A DNA stretch of 64,000 nt, from contig NZ_JAKNUW010000010.1 of NCBI RefSeq assembly GCF_023155805.1, positions 1-64,000 of the forward strand, given 5' to 3'. The notes under the pieces were generated by a model that did no database searches, had not been told where the DNA came from, and saw nothing but the letters and a program-made list of their open reading frames with translations. The position numbers and the translations under genes were made by a program. The number at the start of each line of letters is the position of its first letter. Position 1 is the stretch's first letter. This stretch comes from Micrococcus lacusdianchii (GTDB lineage Bacteria > Actinomycetota > Actinomycetes > Actinomycetales > Micrococcaceae). Shown here piece by piece: positions 60,786 to 64,000 of the stretch.

Positions 60786-61223
60786 ATGAGCCTTCCTCCT
60801 CCGATTGCGGCCCTGTTGCGCGGCCTGGTGGCCGCCGGTCTGCACGACGACGCCGCGCGCCTCGGCGTCCGCCTCACCTCCGCCCACACGGACCTGACCG
60901 CGGCGCGGCACGCCGAGGGTGCGCTGACCGACCTGCAGGCTCAGCTGCGGGCGATCTTCGCCGAGGCCCAGTCCCTGGCGGCGGGAGTGCGCGCCAGCGT
61001 GGATGTGGCGTGGCGCTCGGAAGCCGGACGGCGCCACGCGGACACGGCCCGGGCCCTCCACGGCGCCGCCGAAGCCCGCGTGGACGAGGCCCTGGAGTGG
61101 CTCGCCCTGCTCCAGGGTGCCCTGCATGAGGCCGGGCAGGCCCGGCTCGACGCGGAGCACCGCGTCCGGCAGGCGGAGGAGACGGCCACGATCACCCTGC
61201 GCGCGCTGGCGGTCGCCGCATGA
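60786..61223 (+). CDS. Hypothetical helical protein, partner of lipase-fold gene
   Basis: A 145-residue, Ala-rich, entirely helical protein with heptad-like spacing, for example LTDLQAQLRAIFAEAQSLAA and ALEWLALLQGALHEAGQARL. There is no signal peptide and no Cys. Size and helical hairpin shape recall WXG100/Esx-like partners, although the WxG turn is not clear. A TAGCGT -10 box ends seven bases before ATG 60786. Its stop overlaps the next start (ATGA), so the two proteins are probably made in a fixed ratio. Confidence 0.6.
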   Translation: MSLPPPIAALLRGLVAAGLHDDAARLGVRLTSAHTDLTAARHAEGALTDLQAQLRAIFAEAQSLAAGVRASVDVAWRSEAGRRHADTARALHGAAEARVDEALEWLALLQGALHEAGQARLDAEHRVRQAEETATITLRALAVAA

Positions 61224-62839
61224 CCGCCGCGTCCGTCCCCTCCCCGGCGCCCGCCGTGGCACCTGCTCCTCCCTTCCGCACCGTCGGCGGCCCGGCGTCG
61301 GTCTTCGCCGACCTGGACGCCCTCGAGGCGCTCGCCGCCCGCCGCCGCGACCAGGCGGGCACGGCACTGCGGATCGCCGCGGACGTCCGCCGGATGCTCG
61401 ACGGGCTCGCGCTGGCCGTGGCCGTGGCCCCGTCCGCCGCGCGGCTGTCGGTGCGCCTGACCGAGGGCGACCGGGCCTGCCGCGCGCTGGCAGGCCGGCT
61501 CGAGGAGGCGGGGAACGCCCTGGCCCACGCCGCTGAGGGGTACCGAGCCGCCGAGCGGGGCGCCGCCGGCGTCATGGACACCCAGGACCTCGGCGTCGAG
61601 GCGCTGACCGCGTGGATGTTCAACGCTGGCCGGAACGGGGTCACGGCCTCGGACGTGGAGTTCGTGCTGCGTCAGGCGCCGGACGCCCTCCTGGAGCGGC
61701 TCGCGGGCGAGAAGCTGGCAGGCCCGGCCGAGGCGGCCCTGTCGAAGGCCCCCTTCATCGGCCCGCTCGTCGCGGTGGCCCAGCGCATCCCGTGGGTGGA
61801 CAGGGTGCTCGACAATGCGTTGGGGACCACACTCGAGGCGACGGCCGACGTCGTGCTGGACACGTCAGCGGGGGAGCTGGTCGACCATGCCACGCTCTCC
61901 GGCCTCGCGGCGCGCGTGGTGGACGCGGCCGAGAACGCGGCCGTGCTGCCCGTGGCGGCTGAGCCGGCCCCCGCGCCCGCGCGCCTCGATGGGAGCGTGA
62001 CGGACCTGCTCTCCCTGGTGCCCGGCGACGACGCCCCGGCCGGCGCCGTCACGGTCACGGCCGTGGTGGCATCGGACACCGGGGAACGGACCTGGGTGGT
62101 CGGGCTGCCCGGCACGCAGGAGCGGGAGACCGCTGAAGACGGCTCCACCAACTGGATGGATGTCTACGGCGTCGCGGACGCGTACGCCGGCGGCTCCGCC
62201 CGCGCGGGCGAGGGGCTCGCGCAGGCGCTCGAGCTGGCGGGCGTGCCGGAGGGGGCCACGGTGGTGTTCGTCGGCTACTCGGCCGGCGGCATGCACGCGG
62301 TGAACATGACGGGCCACCCGGACGTCACGTCCCGGTGGCGGGCCGGGGGAGCGGTGACGGTCGGCGCGCCCGGCGGCTCCCTGACCCCGCGTCCCGGCAC
62401 GCCCGTGCTCAGCCTGCAGCGGGAGACGGACGTGATGACGGGACTGGACGGCGGGCCCAACGCGGCCTCGACGGACTGGGCCACGGTGACCATGGCGGAC
62501 ACCCGGCCCGACGCGGTGCGGGAGGGGGCCGCGGAGTCGCTGTGGCACGCGATGGCCGAGGACCCCGCGGGGCAGGTGCGGGAGCTGCTCGCCGCGCCGG
62601 GCCGCTGGGTGGACGCGGTCGCCGGCGGCGGGAGCGAGCACTCCCTCGAGGCCTACCGCGCCGCCGCGGCCGAGTACGAGGCCGCCGACCCGGCCCTGCG
62701 CGTCCAGGAGCAGGGCATCCTGGCCGCGCTCGCCGGGCTGACCGCCGGGCGGGTCGAGTCCGCCACCCAGGTCACCCTGCGGCGCCGGCGGCGGGCCACC
62801 CGCGCGGACGTGGTGCCCCCGGAGCGCCTGTATCCGTGA
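61220..62839 (+). CDS. Alpha/beta-hydrolase (lipase-like) with helical N-terminal domain
   Basis: A 539-residue protein. Residues 25-125 are helical and Ala-rich, like an Esx or LXG-type N-terminus. A middle region carries helices (about 130-250). The C-terminal half is an alpha/beta hydrolase: VVGLPGTQERETAEDG, then the nucleophile elbow VVFVGYSAGGMHAVNM with Ser at about 353, and PVLSLQRETDVMTGL as a likely acid region. Such a plan (helical head plus lipase) is seen in polymorphic toxins and T7SS substrates, but no secretion gene is in view. No signal peptide is visible. Confidence 0.65.
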   Translation: MTAASVPSPAPAVAPAPPFRTVGGPASVFADLDALEALAARRRDQAGTALRIAADVRRMLDGLALAVAVAPSAARLSVRLTEGDRACRALAGRLEEAGNALAHAAEGYRAAERGAAGVMDTQDLGVEALTAWMFNAGRNGVTASDVEFVLRQAPDALLERLAGEKLAGPAEAALSKAPFIGPLVAVAQRIPWVDRVLDNALGTTLEATADVVLDTSAGELVDHATLSGLAARVVDAAENAAVLPVAAEPAPAPARLDGSVTDLLSLVPGDDAPAGAVTVTAVVASDTGERTWVVGLPGTQERETAEDGSTNWMDVYGVADAYAGGSARAGEGLAQALELAGVPEGATVVFVGYSAGGMHAVNMTGHPDVTSRWRAGGAVTVGAPGGSLTPRPGTPVLSLQRETDVMTGLDGGPNAASTDWATVTMADTRPDAVREGAAESLWHAMAEDPAGQVRELLAAPGRWVDAVAGGGSEHSLEAYRAAAAEYEAADPALRVQEQGILAALAGLTAGRVESATQVTLRRRRRATRADVVPPERLYP

Positions 62840-62865
62840 GCCGGCCCCGAGGCGCGGGCGCGCGC

Positions 62866-64000
62866 TCAGCGGGCGTCGAGCAGCACGCCGGCGAAGAACG
62901 CGTTGAGGCGCTCCACCTCGTCCAGGCCGAAGACGCCGGACACGTAGTGGTCCGGGCGGACCACGACGACGGCGCCGTCCCGGCTGATGCCGCGGACCTC
63001 GAAGATGTCCGGGCCGTGCTTGGCCCGGCACGTGGCGAAGATGTTGTTCACATCGATCAGCCCCAGGGGTCCGGTGGTTGGGCGGAACACGGCCGGGACG
63101 TCCGGGTGGGCGAACTCGGTCTGCTTCTGCTGGTAGACCACCTTGACGTCGAACCGCGCGTCCTGCGGCCCGTCGGACGGGGTGTGGCGGTTGCGGAAGG
63201 ACTGCGGGTCCTCCTCGACCGCCCGCGCCCACGCGGCGACCTTCGATTCCGCGTCCTGCGGGGCGGCGGCGTCGGCGAACACGTAGACGCGCCAGCGGCC
63301 GTCCGCGCGGTGCAGGTGGCCGAGGTGCTTCACGTTGGTGTCGCACGAGCGCTCCACGAGCGCGGACGTGAACCGCTTGCCGATCGGGAAGCCCGTGGCC
63401 AGCTCCTGGCCGGTGCCGTCCGTGGTGAGGAGGGACGGCTGGTACTCGGTCATTAAGCCCGCGGGGAACTCGGCGGTCTTGGTGTAGAACTCCGCCACCT
63501 CGTTGGGGTCGCCCAGCTCCGAGGTGGGCTTCGCCATGAGCGTCGACCACTCCTTGTCGAAGTCGATCAGGTTCTTGGCGATGTCCTTGCGCTCGTCGCC
63601 GTAGGTCGGGACCAGCTCGGCCGGCGCGATGCCGGAGAGCACCTGGCCCAGCTTCCACCCCAGGTTCCAGCCGTCCTGCATGGACACGTTCATGCCCTGC
63701 CCGGCCTTGGCGGAGTGGGTGTGGCAGGCATCGCCGAGCAGGAACACGTTCGGTGTGCCGACGCGCTCGCGGTTGTCGAACCCGGAGGTGAGCCGATGGC
63801 CCACCTCGTACACCGAGTGCCAGGCCACGTCCTTCACATCCAGGGTGTAGGGGTGGAGGATCTGCTGCGCCCGGCGGATGACCTCCTCGAGCGGCGTCTG
63901 CCGCACCCGGCCGCCGTCGTCCTCGGGCACCACGCCGAGGTCCACGTAGAGGCGGAACAGGTGGCCGCCCTCGCGAGGGATGTGCAGGATCGAGCCGTGG
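62866..64000 (-). CDS. FAD-dependent aromatic monooxygenase, 3' part
   Basis: The window shows about 378 C-terminal residues of a class A flavin hydroxylase. The second FAD motif is NVFLLGDACHTHSAKAGQGM, followed by NVSMQDGWNLGWKLGQVLSG. The C-terminal thioredoxin-like domain (RWRVYVFADAAAPQDAESKV to RPDHYVSGVF) is that of phenol 2-monooxygenase and 3-hydroxybenzoate 4-hydroxylase. The N-terminal GxGxxG part lies beyond position 64000. The neighbourhood suggests a hydroxylated aromatic acid as substrate. Confidence 0.88.
   Translation of the reverse strand, partial: HGSILHIPREGGHLFRLYVDLGVVPEDDGGRVRQTPLEEVIRRAQQILHPYTLDVKDVAWHSVYEVGHRLTSGFDNRERVGTPNVFLLGDACHTHSAKAGQGMNVSMQDGWNLGWKLGQVLSGIAPAELVPTYGDERKDIAKNLIDFDKEWSTLMAKPTSELGDPNEVAEFYTKTAEFPAGLMTEYQPSLLTTDGTGQELATGFPIGKRFTSALVERSCDTNVKHLGHLHRADGRWRVYVFADAAAPQDAESKVAAWARAVEEDPQSFRNRHTPSDGPQDARFDVKVVYQQKQTEFAHPDVPAVFRPTTGPLGLIDVNNIFATCRAKHGPDIFEVRGISRDGAVVVVRPDHYVSGVFGLDEVERLNAFFAGVLLDAR

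Noticed and set aside
1-64000. tRNA, rRNA or integrase-linked attachment sites
   Set aside because: I looked for tRNA-like cloverleaf ends and phage integrase motifs and saw none; the island borders therefore remain inferred from composition and IS elements.

Overview
The window looks like chromosomal DNA of a very GC-rich actinobacterium of the Micrococcaceae, most likely Micrococcus (M. luteus or a close relative). This rests on the overall gene set, frequent GTG starts and long spurious open frames on the opposite strand, and on protein resemblance recalled from memory; no search was run. About 64 genes or gene remnants are present. No rRNA, tRNA or CRISPR array was seen.

Positions 1-14,100 form a heavy-metal (mainly copper) resistance block with visibly lower GC than the rest. 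Its left edge is a nested pair of insertion sequences: an IS30 element lies inside the orfB of an IS3 element. The block then holds an ArsR/AhpD-like pair, a ydhK-copB-csoR-unknown operon, a second csoR heading a FAD reductase/MFS/7Fe ferredoxin operon, and a copZ/anchored His-rich protein/copA/YHS operon. Similar short palindromes of the TACCCC...GGGGTA type sit in three of the promoters, which points to one CsoR-type regulon.

Positions 14,600-39,500 are core and accessory genes: a SUMF1-fold protein; a five-gene biotin-uptake operon (bioY, acyl-CoA-ligase-like, thiolase-like, bioM, bioN) behind two BioQ-type operators; lipoprotein, DinB, PadR and LD-carboxypeptidase genes; an HNH endonuclease beside an AT-rich orphan; a DUF1846 plus two TRIC-channel operon; an orphan AAA ATPase; purB; an acyl-CoA synthetase; and a RecB-like nuclease/helicase split by a frameshift in a run of seven C (G on the coding strand).

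Positions 39,650-60,650 hold the phenylacetate (paa) regulon, interrupted by unrelated genes: paaI-paaK-paaR, paaZ, a thiolase/hydratase/dehydrogenase operon, an MHS-type transporter and paaABCDE plus paaG. Five promoters carry the same 16-bp palindrome, consensus CYGACCG-NN-CGTTCRG, which I read as the PaaR (TetR) operator. Between them lie a DUF559 gene bracketed by two 54-bp inverted repeats, panD, a decayed P450, and an ArsR gene with a textbook alpha-5 zinc site that overlaps a His/Cys-rich metallothionein-like gene. The window ends with a two-gene coiled-coil/lipase-fold operon and the 3' part of an aromatic FAD monooxygenase.

Unexplained structure includes a 69-bp triple TTCGAA-type repeat present at 23,335 and 54,095 (the second copy at the broken end of a flavin-reductase remnant), a 49-bp direct repeat upstream of bioY, and a 57-bp palindrome after bioN.
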